A DNA stretch of 56,776 nucleotides from Phenylobacterium sp. (GCF_030680185.1 NZ_JAUXVZ010000009.1:1-56776), one strand, 5' to 3'. Shown: positions 28,255 to 39,598, counted from the stretch's first letter. The notes: a model not told the origin generated them from the sequence alone. Program-made: numbers and translations.

Positions 28255-31200
28255 TCACGCGTCGGCCTGCACCGCCAGCTCGCGCAGGGCCCCATGGGCG
28301 ATGGTGAGCTTGGCGAAGGTCCAGCCGCCGGGCGCGGACTCGATCTCGGCCATGGTCCGGTGAGCCTGGGCGACGGCGTCTTCGGCTGTGGCGGCCCAGG
28401 CGGCGATGGCGGCCTGAGCCGCCTCGCCATCGGCGGCGGCCCTGGCCTTGCGGGCCTTGGCCATCACCGCGCGGGCCACGCTCGTCTGCTCGGCCAGCAG
28501 GTCTTCGACCAGCCGACGGACGGCCGTCCGCTCGAAGATGTCGCCGGCCGAGTGGCTGCCGGCCGCGGCCCGCAGGCGATCGAAGCCAAAGACCTCGCCC
28601 ACCTTGTGGTGCAGGCGCGCCACATTCTCCACCGGCCAGCTGGAGGCCTCGGCCAGATCAGCCAGGTCGGCGGCGACCGTCAGGGGCTGAAGCTCCACCA
28701 CGGCGTGGGCCATATCCTCGGGCGCGCCTGCGGCGATCAACTGTTCGGCCAGGGCGTCGAGGTCGGCGCGCTCCACGGGCGTCAGCACCTCCGGCGCCAC
28801 GGCCTTCAGCGCCTGGGCCGGTTTGGCGTAGCGATCGATCAGGGCGGTGACGCCCTCGCCCTGGCGATAGGCCCGGCGGGCGAACCAGAAGGTCATGCCG
28901 CGAAGCTGCCGGGCCAGCTGGCGCAGCAGCAGCAGTTGGGCCCGCGCCGGGATCTGATTGTCCAGGGCCTCGACCGATTCCCACAGCCTGGCGAGGTCGA
29001 GGACCGCCCGTGCCGCCTCATAGCCGACGAAGAAGGCCCGCGCGTCGCAGCCGGCCGCGGCCATCAGGCGGGCGGGGAAGCTGGGGCCGCAGCGATTCAC
29101 CACGTCGTTGGCCACCACCGTGGCGATGATCTCACGCCGCAGGCGGTGGCGGCGCATCTCTGGGGCGTAGCGCATCAGGGGCGCGGGGAAGTAGCCCTCC
29201 AGCACCTGCTCGAACCAGGGATCGTCGGGGACCTCGGTCTCGACCATCTCGCGGAAGAGCTGGATCTTGCCATAGGCCATCAGCACGGCGAGTTCCGGCC
29301 GCGTCAGGCCCCGGCCCGCCTCGGCCCGCTCGGCGATGGCGCCGGCGTCGGGCAGGCCTTCAACCGCCCGGTCCAGCCGACCCATGGATTCGAGCCGGGT
29401 CATGAACCGTGCGTGGGGCTCCAGCTCGCCGACGGCGTCCAGCTCCAGCAGGGACAGGGCCTGGTTCTGATCGTAGTTGTGCTCCAGGACATGGTCGGCC
29501 ACGTCGTCGATCATCGAGCGCAGCAGCTTGTCGCGGTCCGGGCGCTTGAGGTCGCCGGCCCGCTCGACCATGCCGGTGAGGATCTTGATATTGACCTCGT
29601 GGTCGGAGGAATCGACCCCGGCCGAGTTGTCGATGGCGTCGCTGTTCACCCGCCCGCCGGCCTCGGCGAAGGCGATGCGGGCGGCCTGGGTCAGACCGAG
29701 ATTGGCGCCCTCGCCCAGCACCCGGACCCGCAGGGCTTCAGCGTTGATCCGCAGGGCGTCGTTGGTCTTGTCGCCCACATCGGCGTGGCTTTCGGCGGCG
29801 GCCTTCACATAGGTGCCGATGCCGCCGAAATAGAGGAGCTCGGCCTTGGCCTTCAGGATGGCGCTGATCAGCTCGGTGGGCGCCAGGGCCTCGGCCTCCA
29901 CGCCCAGAACCTCGCGGACTTCGGCGCTCAAGGGGATCGACTTCTGCGTGCGGGGGAAGACCCCGCCGCCGGCCGAAATCTTCTCCCGGCCATAGTCGTC
30001 CCAGGACGAGCGCGGCAGGGCGAACAGCCGCTCGCGCTCGACAAAGCTCGTCTCGGGGTCGGGATCGGGGTCGAGGAAGATGTGGCGGTGGTCGAAGGCG
30101 GCCAGCAGGCGGATTTGCCGCGACAGCAGCATGCCGTTGCCGAACACATCGCCGGACATGTCGCCGACGCCGACCACGGTGAAGGGCTCGGCCTGGATGT
30201 CCTTGCCCAGCTCCCGGAAGTGGCGCTTGACCGCCTCCCAGGCGCCGCGGGCGGTGATGCCCATCTCCTTGTGGTCGTAGCCCGCCGACCCGCCCGAGGC
30301 GAAGGCGTCGCCGAGCCAGAAGCCATAGGACTCGGCCAGCTCGTTGGCGATGTCGGAGAAGGTGGCCGTACCCTTGTCGGCGGCGACCACCAGATAGGGA
30401 TCCTCGCCGTCATAGGCGACCACACCCTGGGGCGCGATCACCTCGCCCTCGGGCGTCAGGTTGTCGGTGATGTCCAGCAGACCGCGAAGGAAGGTCTTAT
30501 AGGCCTCGACGGCGGCGGCGCGGACGGCGTCAGGGGCGCCGCCCACCGGCAGGGCCTTGGGATAGAAGCCGCCCTTGGCCCCTACCGGCACGATGACGGC
30601 GTTCTTCACCTGCTGGGCCTTGGCCAGCCCAAGGACCTCGGTGCGGAAGTCGTCGCGGCGGTCGGACCAGCGCAGGCCGCCCCGGGCCACGGGGCCAAAG
30701 CGCAGGTGGACGCCCTCGACGGTCGTCGACCAGACATAGATTTCGCGGTGCGGCTTGGGGGCCGGCAGGTCGGCCAGGTCCTCGCTGGCCACCTTGAAGC
30801 TGATGAAGGGGGCGGGCCGGCCCGCCTCGTCGGTCTGATAATAGCTGGTGCGCAGGATCGCCTGGACCAGCAGCGCGATGCGACGCAGCACCCGGTCGTC
30901 GTCCAGGCTCTCCACCGCCTGCAGGGCCTCGGTGATCTCGGTCATCACCGCCTCGCCCTGGGCCTTTCGGCCGGCGAGGTCGGACTTCACGGCCGGATCG
31001 AAACGGGTGCGGAAGAGGTCGAGGATCAGGCGGGTGACGCCCGGATGGCGGCTCAGCGCCTCTTCCTGCGTCCTCTGGGATGGATCGAGTCCGCTCTGTT
31101 GCCGATAGCGGGCGAGCGCCCGGACCAGGGCGGCCTCCCGCCAGCCGATGGACAGCTCCAGCACCAGGCGGTTGAAGCCGTCATTCTCGGTCTGGCCGGT

Positions 31201-33123
31201 CCAGACGGCGACGAAGGCGGCCTCGAAACAGCCCTTCACCTCGTCGAACACCAGGTGCTCGCCCCGGGGATCGTCCAGCTCGAACTCGTGGACCCAGACC
31301 GGATCGAGGCCGGTCCGCCGAACGGCGAAGCCCTGCTCGACCATGGCCTTCAGGCCCATGCTCTCCAGGATCGGCAACACCTCGGCCAGGGGCGCGGGCT
31401 CTGTCGGGCGATAGAGCTTGAAGCGGAACTGGCGGGCCGTGTCGCCGCTGCGCCGGAAGGCCCGCACGCGGATGGCCTCGTCCGATTTCAGGTCGTCGAT
31501 CACCGCGATGTCGGCCAGGGCCTCGGCGGCGTCGTAGCGGTCGCGATAGCCCGGCGAGAAGGCTCCGGCATAGCGGCTCAGCAGGTCGGCGGTGGCGGCG
31601 GCGGGGCGATCCTGGCCGCGCACGGCGACTTCAAAACGGTCGCCCCAGGTGCGGGTGGCCTCGGCGATCTGCGCCTCGACCGCCGACAGATCCGGCTCAC
31701 GGGCGTGGCCGGGCGTGAAGCCGATGATGAAATGCACCCGGGCCAGCGGCGACTCTGAGAAGCTGGGATAATAGGCCGAGACCCGGCCCCCATAGGCCTT
31801 GGCCAGGAGCTGTCCGGCCCGGCGACGCAGGTCCGAATCGTAGCGGTCCCGCGGCACGAACATCAGCACCGAGGCGAACCGGTCGAAGGGGTCGCGCCGC
31901 TCGAACAGGCGCACCCGGGGGCGGTCATAGAGGTGGAGGATGCCCAGCGCATTGGCCAGCAGCTCGTCCTCGGTCATCTGGAAGAGTTCGTCGCGGGGAT
32001 AGTTCTCGACGATGTTCTTCAGGCGCTTTTCATTGTGGCTGCCCGGGGCCTTGGCCGCCCGGGCCAGGGCGCCTGCGGCCTTGGCGCGCACCAGGGGGAC
32101 GGCGCTCACCGGCTGGTCGTAGGCCTCGGCGGTGAACAGGCCGACAAAGCGGACTTCGCCGGAGGGCCGGCCATCGGGGCCGTACCGGCGCACGCCCACA
32201 TAGTCCATGTAGCCGCGGCGATGGACGCGGGAGCGCATATTGGCCTTGGCCACGGTGACGGCGGCGTCTTCCCCCAGGCGCCGCGCCAGCTGCACGGTGA
32301 GGACCGCGGGCTCATTGGTCCGGCGCAGCACCCGCTGCTCGGGATCGCGCAGCACGCCCAGGCCATCCTGGGGCTGGAACAGGGGCTCTTCAGGGGCGTA
32401 GTCGCCGCCCTCGACCCGCGGATATTCGTAGATCCGTGCGCCGAGGAACACGAAATGCTCGGTGTGCAGCCAGCGCAGGAAGGCCAGCTCCTCGTCCCGG
32501 CGCGGGGTGTCGGGGCTGAGCGCCTCCAGTTCCGCGACGGTCCGCGACATCAGGTCCAGCATGGCCGGGAAATCGGCGACCGCGGCCCGGGCGTCGGCCA
32601 GGGCCGTGCGCAGGCCGGCCAGCAGCTGTTCCTCGCGGTCGGGGCCGATGCGGTCGACCACCACCTGGATCATGGATTCCCGGCGCAGATCGCCCTTCGG
32701 GTTGCGCACGCCCTTGTCGTCCCGGCGGACCTCGACCACCGGATGGAACATGGCGCGGACCTGGAAGCCCTGCTCGGCGATCTCGCCCATGACGCTGTCC
32801 ACCAGGAAGGGCGCGTCCTCCTGGACGATCTCCACCAGATCGAATTCTGTGGGCTCCGGATCATCGCCGGCCCGGGTGGCGCGGACGATCCTGAGGATCG
32901 GCGAGAGGCCGCGGCGCTTGTCTGCAAAGCGCCAGAAGCCCGCGAGGTTGGTCGCCAGATCGTCCAGGTCGAACTGTGGCAGTTCGGCGGGGACCACGTC
33001 CTCGGCCGCCTGGGCGGCGAAGGCCTCCAAGGCCGGATCATCCCCGGCGTTGAGGAGACTGAGCAGTCTGCGGGAAAGGTCCTGGCCGACCCGGGCGGCT
33101 TCTTCGGTCACGGACGCGCTCAT
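28255..33123 (-). CDS. gdhZ: Large NAD-specific glutamate dehydrogenase
   Basis: Oxidative deamination of glutamate by the 180-kDa class of NAD-GDH, 1,622 residues. N-terminal regulatory regions contain IVQEDAPFLVDSVMGEI near 105-121. The catalytic core has FGPVARGGLRWSDRRDDFRT near 810, the active-site Lys in KNAVIVPVGAKGGFYPK near 840, and NAD-binding VGVGDMSGDVFGNGMLLS near 980. In C. crescentus, GdhZ also feeds nutrient status into FtsZ control. A strong AGGAGG sits at 33129-33134, and a GC-rich hairpin stands just upstream. Confidence 0.97.
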   Translation of the reverse strand: MSASVTEEAARVGQDLSRRLLSLLNAGDDPALEAFAAQAAEDVVPAELPQFDLDDLATNLAGFWRFADKRRGLSPILRIVRATRAGDDPEPTEFDLVEIVQEDAPFLVDSVMGEIAEQGFQVRAMFHPVVEVRRDDKGVRNPKGDLRRESMIQVVVDRIGPDREEQLLAGLRTALADARAAVADFPAMLDLMSRTVAELEALSPDTPRRDEELAFLRWLHTEHFVFLGARIYEYPRVEGGDYAPEEPLFQPQDGLGVLRDPEQRVLRRTNEPAVLTVQLARRLGEDAAVTVAKANMRSRVHRRGYMDYVGVRRYGPDGRPSGEVRFVGLFTAEAYDQPVSAVPLVRAKAAGALARAAKAPGSHNEKRLKNIVENYPRDELFQMTEDELLANALGILHLYDRPRVRLFERRDPFDRFASVLMFVPRDRYDSDLRRRAGQLLAKAYGGRVSAYYPSFSESPLARVHFIIGFTPGHAREPDLSAVEAQIAEATRTWGDRFEVAVRGQDRPAAATADLLSRYAGAFSPGYRDRYDAAEALADIAVIDDLKSDEAIRVRAFRRSGDTARQFRFKLYRPTEPAPLAEVLPILESMGLKAMVEQGFAVRRTGLDPVWVHEFELDDPRGEHLVFDEVKGCFEAAFVAVWTGQTENDGFNRLVLELSIGWREAALVRALARYRQQSGLDPSQRTQEEALSRHPGVTRLILDLFRTRFDPAVKSDLAGRKAQGEAVMTEITEALQAVESLDDDRVLRRIALLVQAILRTSYYQTDEAGRPAPFISFKVASEDLADLPAPKPHREIYVWSTTVEGVHLRFGPVARGGLRWSDRRDDFRTEVLGLAKAQQVKNAVIVPVGAKGGFYPKALPVGGAPDAVRAAAVEAYKTFLRGLLDITDNLTPEGEVIAPQGVVAYDGEDPYLVVAADKGTATFSDIANELAESYGFWLGDAFASGGSAGYDHKEMGITARGAWEAVKRHFRELGKDIQAEPFTVVGVGDMSGDVFGNGMLLSRQIRLLAAFDHRHIFLDPDPDPETSFVERERLFALPRSSWDDYGREKISAGGGVFPRTQKSIPLSAEVREVLGVEAEALAPTELISAILKAKAELLYFGGIGTYVKAAAESHADVGDKTNDALRINAEALRVRVLGEGANLGLTQAARIAFAEAGGRVNSDAIDNSAGVDSSDHEVNIKILTGMVERAGDLKRPDRDKLLRSMIDDVADHVLEHNYDQNQALSLLELDAVGELEPHARFMTRLESMGRLDRAVEGLPDAGAIAERAEAGRGLTRPELAVLMAYGKIQLFREMVETEVPDDPWFEQVLEGYFPAPLMRYAPEMRRHRLRREIIATVVANDVVNRCGPSFPARLMAAAGCDARAFFVGYEAARAVLDLARLWESVEALDNQIPARAQLLLLRQLARQLRGMTFWFARRAYRQGEGVTALIDRYAKPAQALKAVAPEVLTPVERADLDALAEQLIAAGAPEDMAHAVVELQPLTVAADLADLAEASSWPVENVARLHHKVGEVFGFDRLRAAAGSHSAGDIFERTAVRRLVEDLLAEQTSVARAVMAKARKARAAADGEAAQAAIAAWAATAEDAVAQAHRTMAEIESAPGGWTFAKLTIAHGALRELAVQADA

Positions 33124-33145
33124 GCGGCCCTCCTGAAAACGAGAA

Positions 33146-33173
33146 CGCCGCCGGAGGAGAGGGTCCGGCGGCG
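33146..33173 (-). promoter_or_regulatory. Hairpin in the gdhZ leader
   Basis: Perfect ten-base arms CGCCGCCGGA/TCCGGCGGCG around an eight-base loop. On the transcribed strand it is followed by a TTCTCGTTTTC stretch and then the ribosome-binding site, so it could act as a weak attenuator or an mRNA-stabilising hairpin. Confidence 0.5.
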
Positions 33174-33487
33174 CCTGGCTCCACCGAGGGGGGTCGGCGA
33201 AGCCTGGGGGGCTCGTTGCGCCGGCGTCCCTTGCGGGGCGGCGCGGTGAGGCCGGGGGTGGGGAAGCCCCGACAAGGCTTCAGATAGGTATAGACGGCGC
33301 AATTGAAAGACCTGCTCTCGATGGGTGGCGCTGATTCGCGCGCCCTCGGGGTGAACAAGGGCAAGGCGGACCCGAAACGCCGTTCCGGTCAAGGGGCCGA
33401 CCCTGTCATTTCGTGCGACATGTCATGCGTCTGGCGGCCCCGAACCGGGCCGGCTAGCTTGAGCGTCAAAGGGGAGGAAGGCGGGTC
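33174..33487. other. Divergent promoter region gdhZ / HerA-like gene
   Basis: 314 bases between the gdhZ leader hairpin and the next start. I see no gene. A GCTAGC at 33453-33458 resembles a Caulobacter-type -10 element for the rightward gene but lacks a clear -35. Confidence 0.4.
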
Positions 33488-34963
33488 ATGGCGACGACGG
33501 AAAATGGGGACGTGCTGGTCGGTCTGGGCGAGGGCGCGGGCCAGCTCTTCCTGCGCCTGGACCGCGCCAACCGCCATGGGCTGGTGGCCGGCGCGACCGG
33601 CACCGGCAAGACGGTGACCCTGCAGATCCTGGCCCAGGGCCTGTCGGACGCCGGCGTCCCGGTCTTCGCCGCGGACGTGAAGGGCGACCTGTCGGGGGTG
33701 GCCATGGCCGGTAGTCCCAACGAAAAGCTGCTGGCGCGCGCGGCCAGGATGGGCCTCGACCTGACGCCCCTGGCGGCGCCCACGGTCTTCTGGGACCTGT
33801 TCGGCGAGCAGGGCCATCCAATCCGCGCCACGATGTCGGAGATGGGGCCCCTGCTGCTCTCGCGGATGCTGGAGCTGAACGACGTCCAGGAGGGCGTGCT
33901 CACCGTCGCCTTCCGGGTCGCCGACGAGGAGGGCCTGCTGCTCCTCGATCTCAAGGATCTGCAGGCGGTCCTCGGCTATGTCGGCGAGAACGCCGCCGAT
34001 ATCAGCGCGCGGTACGGCGCCGTGGCCAAGGCGAGCCTGGCGGCCATCCGGCGCAAGCTACTGGTGCTGGAAGACCAGGGGGCGGCGAGCTTCTTCGGCG
34101 AACCGGCCCTGGCCCTGAGCGACCTCATGCGGGTGGACGGTTCGGGCCGCGGCCATGTGAACATCCTGGCCGCCGACCGGCTGATCAATTCGCCGCGGCT
34201 CTACGCCACCTTCCTGCTGTGGCTGCTGTCGGAACTGTTCGAGGAGCTGCCCGAGGTGGGCGATCCCGAAAAGCCCCGCCTGGCCTTTTTCTTCGACGAG
34301 GCCCACCTTTTGTTCCGCGACGCCCCGCGCGGCCTGCTGGAAAAGGTCGAGCAGGTGGTGCGCCTGATCCGCTCCAAGGGAGTGGGGGTTTATTTCGTGA
34401 CCCAGAACCCCGCGGACATCCCCGACAGCGTGCTGGGCCAGCTGGGCAACCGCATCCAGCACGCCCTGCGCGCCTATACCCCAGCCGACCAGAAGGGGCT
34501 GCGGGCCGCGGCCCAGTCCTTCCGGGCCAATCCCGCCTTCGACACCGCCGAAGCGATCCAGGGGCTGGGCGTGGGCGAGGCCCTGGTCTCGCTGCTCGAC
34601 GAAAAGGGCGCCCCCTGCGTGGTCGAGAAAACCCTGATCCGGCCGCCGGCCTCGAGGCTCGGCCCGGCGACGCCGGCCGAACGATCCGCCCTGATGGCCC
34701 AGAGCCCTGTGCGCGGCCTCTATGACGAGGCCCGCGATCGGGAGTCGGCCCATGAGCGGCTGCAGGCCCGCGCGGAGACCCAGGCCGCGCCGGCCCCGCC
34801 GGTGAAGACCGCGCCCGCACCCAGAACGCCTGCCCGGCGCAGCAGCGGCGGCGGCCGGCAGGGCCTGGGCGAGGCCTTCACCAAGTCGGTGCTGCGGACC
34901 GTCGGCAGTCAGATCGGCCGCGAAATCGTGCGGGGCATGCTGGGGGGCCTGCGACGGCGCTAG
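33488..34963 (+). CDS. HerA-like bipolar DNA helicase/ATPase (DUF853)
   Basis: A 491-residue HerA/FtsK-superfamily ATPase of the DUF853 (YjgR) type. Walker A is [16 protein letters not shown] at about 33-48, followed by [14 protein letters not shown]; Walker B is [16 protein letters not shown] near 270; the sensor-like [14 protein letters not shown] and an Arg-finger region [14 protein letters not shown] follow. The C-terminal 70 residues are Pro/Ala-rich with a basic end. The physiological role of the family is not established. A strong GGGAGGAAGG precedes the start. Confidence 0.92.
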   Translation: MATTENGDVLVGLGEGAGQLFLRLDRANRHGLVAGATGTGKTVTLQILAQGLSDAGVPVFAADVKGDLSGVAMAGSPNEKLLARAARMGLDLTPLAAPTVFWDLFGEQGHPIRATMSEMGPLLLSRMLELNDVQEGVLTVAFRVADEEGLLLLDLKDLQAVLGYVGENAADISARYGAVAKASLAAIRRKLLVLEDQGAASFFGEPALALSDLMRVDGSGRGHVNILAADRLINSPRLYATFLLWLLSELFEELPEVGDPEKPRLAFFFDEAHLLFRDAPRGLLEKVEQVVRLIRSKGVGVYFVTQNPADIPDSVLGQLGNRIQHALRAYTPADQKGLRAAAQSFRANPAFDTAEAIQGLGVGEALVSLLDEKGAPCVVEKTLIRPPASRLGPATPAERSALMAQSPVRGLYDEARDRESAHERLQARAETQAAPAPPVKTAPAPRTPARRSSGGGRQGLGEAFTKSVLRTVGSQIGREIVRGMLGGLRRR

Positions 34964-34984
34964 ATTTCGGGGCCTGAGGGCGGC

Positions 34985-37300
34985 CTAGGCCGCGCCGGCC
35001 GCCTGCCGGACCACGGCGCTGAGCTGTTCGGCCCGGAACGGCTTGCGCAGAATGGGCCAGGCTTGCGCCTCCTCGGCGTCATCGAGCTTCTCGGCCGTAT
35101 AGCCGGTGGTCAGCACCACGGGCAGGGAGGGATGGTCGTCGCGCAGCCGGCGAGCGAGATCGACCCCGCTGACCCCGCCGGGCATGACGATGTCCGACAG
35201 CACCAGATCGAAGTCGGCGCCGCGTCCGACCCGCACCAGCGCCTCGACGCCATTGATCGCGGTCTCCACCTGGCAGCCCAGTTCGCTCAGCAGGCCCTCG
35301 GTGACGGCCCGCACCGCATCGTCGTCCTCCACCAGCAGGATCCGCAGGCCGGCCATCATGGTCTCGATCCCCACCTCGGCCTCCAGCGCCAGCGGGTCGG
35401 CATGGTCGGCGGCCGGCAGATAGAGGCTGATGGTCGAGCCTTCGCCCGGCGCGCTGCGGACCTCGACGGCGCCGCCGCACTGACGGATGAACCCATAGAC
35501 CTGGGCGAGGCCCAGCCCCGTGCCCTTGCCCGTCTCCTTGGTGGTGAAGAAGGGCTCGAACACGTGGTCGAGGACGTCGGGCGCCATGCCGGCGCCGGTG
35601 TCGGTGACGGAAATGCGCACATAGTCGCCGGGCTCAGCCTCGCGCACCTCCCCCTCGGCCAGGGTCGTGCGGGCGGCCTCGATGCGGATCTGGCCGCCAG
35701 CCGGCGTGGCGTCGGCGGCGTTGACCACCAGGTTCAGCAGGGCGGCCTCGAACTGGGCGGCGTCCAGCCGCGCGGCGCCGACGTCCGGAGCGCAGTCGAT
35801 GACCAGATGGATCGCCTCGCCAGCGGCCCGACGCACCAGCGGCTCGACCTGCTCCACAAGCGGCGCGACGGCGAGATTGTCCAGCCGCAGCTCCTGGCGA
35901 CGCGAAAAGGCGAGCAGCTGGCGGGTCAGGCGCTCGCCGCGGCGGCCCGCGGACAGGGCCGCCTCGGCCAGCCGCGTCACCCGCGCCTGATCGGCGGGGT
36001 TCTTCAGGATCATGTCGAGGCCGCCAATGACGACGGTCAGCAGATTGTTGAAGTCATGGGCGACGCCGCCGGTCAGGCGGCCCACCGTCTCCAGACGCTG
36101 GGCCTGGGCCAGGGCCGTCTCGGTGCGGGCCTTGTCCTCCAGGCTGGCCTGCAGGTCGCGGGTTCGCGCCTCAACCCGGGCCTCGAGATCCTGGCGAGCC
36201 TCGATGACCTCGGTAATGTCCGAGGCCGAGCCGAACCAGCGGCGGACCTCGCCGTCTTCGTCCCGCAGGGGCGAGGCCCGCCCGTGGAACCACCGCCACA
36301 CCCCATCGGCCCGTCGCAGGCGGAACTGGGGCGAAAAGGGGAGCGCGTTCTGAACAGCCTGACGCCAGGCCTCGGCCACAGCATCGCAGTCCTCCGGGTG
36401 GACGGAGGCGAGCCAGCCATCGCCCAGGGCGTCGTCGGGTCCGTCGCCGGTGAAGGTGCGCCACTGGGGGCTGGCGAAGACCCAGGCGCCGTCCTTGGCC
36501 CCCACCCACATCAGCTGGGGCAGGGATTCGATGAAGGCCCGCACCCGGGCCTCCCCCTGACGAAGGGCCTGCACCATGGCGCGTTGTTCGGTGATGTCCC
36601 GGAAGATGACGGCGACGCCCTCGCCGGCCCGCACGGCGCTGGAGCGCACCCAGCGCTCCTCGCCGTCGATGACCCGGCTGACCTCGAGCTCGTCGGCCTC
36701 GTCCTGGCCCTGGGCCTGACGCAGCCGCTCGACCATGGCCAGGCCCGTTCCGTCGGGAAAGACCTCGCGGACCCTGCGCCCGACCAGGCTTTCGACCCCG
36801 GCCGGCGCCATGCGGTCCGCGGCAGGATTGGCGTAGACCCAGACGAAATCGACGACCTCGCCGTTCTCCCGCACCGGGTCGAAGATGACGAAACTGTCCT
36901 TGGCCCCCTGCTGGGCGATGCGAAAGCGCTCCTGCACCGTGGCGCCTCTGCGGATCGCCACGCGCAAGGGCTTGGCCAGGGCGACCGTCAGACCGCCGGT
37001 CAGCAGGAAGAGGCCAAGGGTGACCGGTAGGGTCGCGCCGGCGCGCGCTTCGGTCGGCCAGAGCAGGACGGCCACCAGGGCGCTCAGGGCCACAGCCGTC
37101 AGACCGCCGCGGCCGCCGGCGACCACCGTGGCGAAGATGATGGCCGGATAGTAGATCATGAAGGCTGGCGGCGAGGTCAGGGCGAGTTCGATCACGCCCT
37201 GAAGACTCGTGGCCACGGCCACAGACCCAATAACGATCCCATAGGCGACCGCCGGCCGCTCGACGGCGGTGGCGAAACGCTGGGCCCAGGTGGCCATCAT
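34985..37300 (-). CDS. Membrane-bound PAS hybrid sensor histidine kinase
   Basis: About 771 residues. N-terminal membrane helices (about 18-110, resembling the DUF4118/KdpD transmembrane module) are followed by two PAS domains (about 125-238 and 252-365, the second with HPEDCDAVAEAW and RRWFGSASDITEV) and a coiled coil. Then come HisKA with H415 in GGVAHDFNNLL, a HATPase with TDTGAGM and GTGLGLAQVYGF, and a C-terminal receiver with its Asp near 703 in LVLSDIVMPGG. The architecture suggests autophosphorylation and phosphotransfer within one protein. The signal and target are unknown. ATG 37300 is preferred over a GTG at 37312. Confidence 0.92.
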   Translation of the reverse strand: MMATWAQRFATAVERPAVAYGIVIGSVAVATSLQGVIELALTSPPAFMIYYPAIIFATVVAGGRGGLTAVALSALVAVLLWPTEARAGATLPVTLGLFLLTGGLTVALAKPLRVAIRRGATVQERFRIAQQGAKDSFVIFDPVRENGEVVDFVWVYANPAADRMAPAGVESLVGRRVREVFPDGTGLAMVERLRQAQGQDEADELEVSRVIDGEERWVRSSAVRAGEGVAVIFRDITEQRAMVQALRQGEARVRAFIESLPQLMWVGAKDGAWVFASPQWRTFTGDGPDDALGDGWLASVHPEDCDAVAEAWRQAVQNALPFSPQFRLRRADGVWRWFHGRASPLRDEDGEVRRWFGSASDITEVIEARQDLEARVEARTRDLQASLEDKARTETALAQAQRLETVGRLTGGVAHDFNNLLTVVIGGLDMILKNPADQARVTRLAEAALSAGRRGERLTRQLLAFSRRQELRLDNLAVAPLVEQVEPLVRRAAGEAIHLVIDCAPDVGAARLDAAQFEAALLNLVVNAADATPAGGQIRIEAARTTLAEGEVREAEPGDYVRISVTDTGAGMAPDVLDHVFEPFFTTKETGKGTGLGLAQVYGFIRQCGGAVEVRSAPGEGSTISLYLPAADHADPLALEAEVGIETMMAGLRILLVEDDDAVRAVTEGLLSELGCQVETAINGVEALVRVGRGADFDLVLSDIVMPGGVSGVDLARRLRDDHPSLPVVLTTGYTAEKLDDAEEAQAWPILRKPFRAEQLSAVVRQAAGAA

Positions 37301-37391
37301 GGCTGGACGCACCCCCAGTGAGGGCTTTTGCTACTCAAGCCCCCACTGTGGCGCATTGTCGCAACGGGGAAAACCCATCGCGACCCGCAAA

Positions 37392-38174
<783 letters not shown>

Positions 38175-38231
38175 GGACGGTTCGCCTCCTGATGCGTTTA
38201 TGTGGTCTCACTCTGAAGCTGGCTTAAACCG

Positions 38232-38666
38232 ATGATCGCCAAGACCAAAGCATCACCCCACGTCAAGGATCGCGGTTTTGATCCGGCCAAGGCGCTGGAC
38301 CCCCGCAAGGCCCTCGTGCCGGCCGTCGTCAAGGTCAATGAAGCCCGCGTGCGCAAGGGTTTCTGGCCCAAGATCGTCAGCACGGCGGCGAAGATTCCCT
38401 TCGCCTCGGACGCCGTGGCGGTCTGGTATTGCGCCAAGGACCCGGCCACACCGAGCTCGGCCAAGGGCATGATGCTGGCGGCCCTGGCCTATTTCGTGAT
38501 GCCGGCCGACGCCATCCCCGATGTCCTGGCCGTGGTCGGCTTCACCGACGACGCCGCGGTGTTCGCCGCCCTGCTGGCCGTGGTCGGACGTCACCTGAAG
38601 CCGCAGCATCGGGCCGAGGCCAAGGCCTTTCTCGAGCGCCAGCGTCGGGCGAGCGACGAGCCCTAA
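38232..38666 (+). CDS. YkvA family (DUF1232) protein
   Basis: A 144-residue protein with the DUF1232 core ALAYFVMPADAIPDVLAVVGFTDD near residues 83-106, which forms a hydrophobic hairpin probably associated with the membrane. Its function is unknown in all organisms I know of. It is divergent from the SDR gene, and its stop overlaps the tail of the convergent EamA gene by four bases. Confidence 0.9.
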   Translation: MIAKTKASPHVKDRGFDPAKALDPRKALVPAVVKVNEARVRKGFWPKIVSTAAKIPFASDAVAVWYCAKDPATPSSAKGMMLAALAYFVMPADAIPDVLAVVGFTDDAAVFAALLAVVGRHLKPQHRAEAKAFLERQRRASDEP

Positions 38667-39598
38667 GGTTCGCTGGCGAGCGTCTTGGCCGAGGCCGCCT
38701 TGGCCTGCCGTGAAATCTGCTGTTCGCGCCAGGTGATGAACAGGGTCGAGACCACGACCACGGCTGCGCCGGCGAGGGTCCAGATGGTCGGCACCTCGTT
38801 GAACAGGACAAAGCCCGCCGCGGCGGTGAAGACGAGGCGGATATAGTCGATCGGCGCCATGGCCCCGGCGTCGCCGATGGACATGCCCTTGATGTAAAAG
38901 CCCTGGGTCAGGGTGCCGACCACCCCCATGACGCACAGCAGGAACAGGTCGAAGGGCTCGGGCCAGCGCCAGACGAACAGGGCGCCGGGCAGGGCGAAGA
39001 ACAGCCCCAGCGTCGCCGACCAGACCAGCAGCACCATGGGACTGTGGTCTCGCGTCATCACCTTCATGCCGGTGATGGTGAGCGCAAACAGGAAGGACGA
39101 GGCCAGCATGGCCGCCGCCGGCCAGCCGATGGCGAACTCGCCGCCGGCGCCGGGCCGGATCATGATCAGCACCCCGGCGAAGCCCACCAGGGCCGCGCCG
39201 ATCCGCAAGGGGCCCACCGGCTCGCGCACCACGAAGAAGGCCAGCGGCACCAGCCAAAGGGTGCGGGTGAACGAGAGCGCATTGGCGTCGGCCAGCGGCA
39301 TCTTCTGGAAGGCGTAGAAGGACAGGATCATCCCCAGCGTGCCCGCCGCCGAGCGGAACAGCAGGATGCCCGGCCGGGTGGTGGCAAAGGCCGCCTTCCG
39401 CCGGCTGAGGATGAAGGGGATCAGGATCACGAATCCGGCGATCTGCCGGTAGAAGGTCTGCAAGGCCGCCGGATAGTCGTCGCCGAGGAACTTGATCAGC
39501 GTCGTCATGACGGTGAAACCGAGCGCCGAGGCGACCATCCACAGGGCGCCATGGACATTGGGCGCCAGGGCCGGCCGAGGCGCCTTCTCCTGGCTCAA
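38663..39598 (-). CDS. EamA/DMT superfamily transporter
   Basis: A ten-helix drug/metabolite transporter made of two EamA repeats, about 311 residues. Repeat 1 runs from HGALWMVASALGFTVMTTLIK; repeat 2 from IGWPAAAMLASSFLFALTITGMKV; the connecting GVVGTLTQGFYIKGMSIGDAG and the end WTLAGAAVVVVSTLFITWREQ are typical. The TTG at 39598 is chosen because GAGG precedes it and it falls ten bases after the upstream SDR stop, giving an operon-like spacing. The substrate is unknown. Confidence 0.87.
   Translation of the reverse strand: MSQEKAPRPALAPNVHGALWMVASALGFTVMTTLIKFLGDDYPAALQTFYRQIAGFVILIPFILSRRKAAFATTRPGILLFRSAAGTLGMILSFYAFQKMPLADANALSFTRTLWLVPLAFFVVREPVGPLRIGAALVGFAGVLIMIRPGAGGEFAIGWPAAAMLASSFLFALTITGMKVMTRDHSPMVLLVWSATLGLFFALPGALFVWRWPEPFDLFLLCVMGVVGTLTQGFYIKGMSIGDAGAMAPIDYIRLVFTAAAGFVLFNEVPTIWTLAGAAVVVVSTLFITWREQQISRQAKAASAKTLASEP

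Noticed and set aside
28294..31758. A 1,154-codon plus-strand frame opposite gdhZ
   Set aside because: Gly/His/Gln-rich antisense shadow, typical in high-GC DNA; the minus-strand gdhZ carries all conserved motifs.
35063..37030. A 655-codon plus-strand frame opposite the PAS kinase
   Set aside because: Composition is shadow-like (many His, Gln, Gly, Arg) and no domain is visible; the minus-strand kinase is unmistakable.
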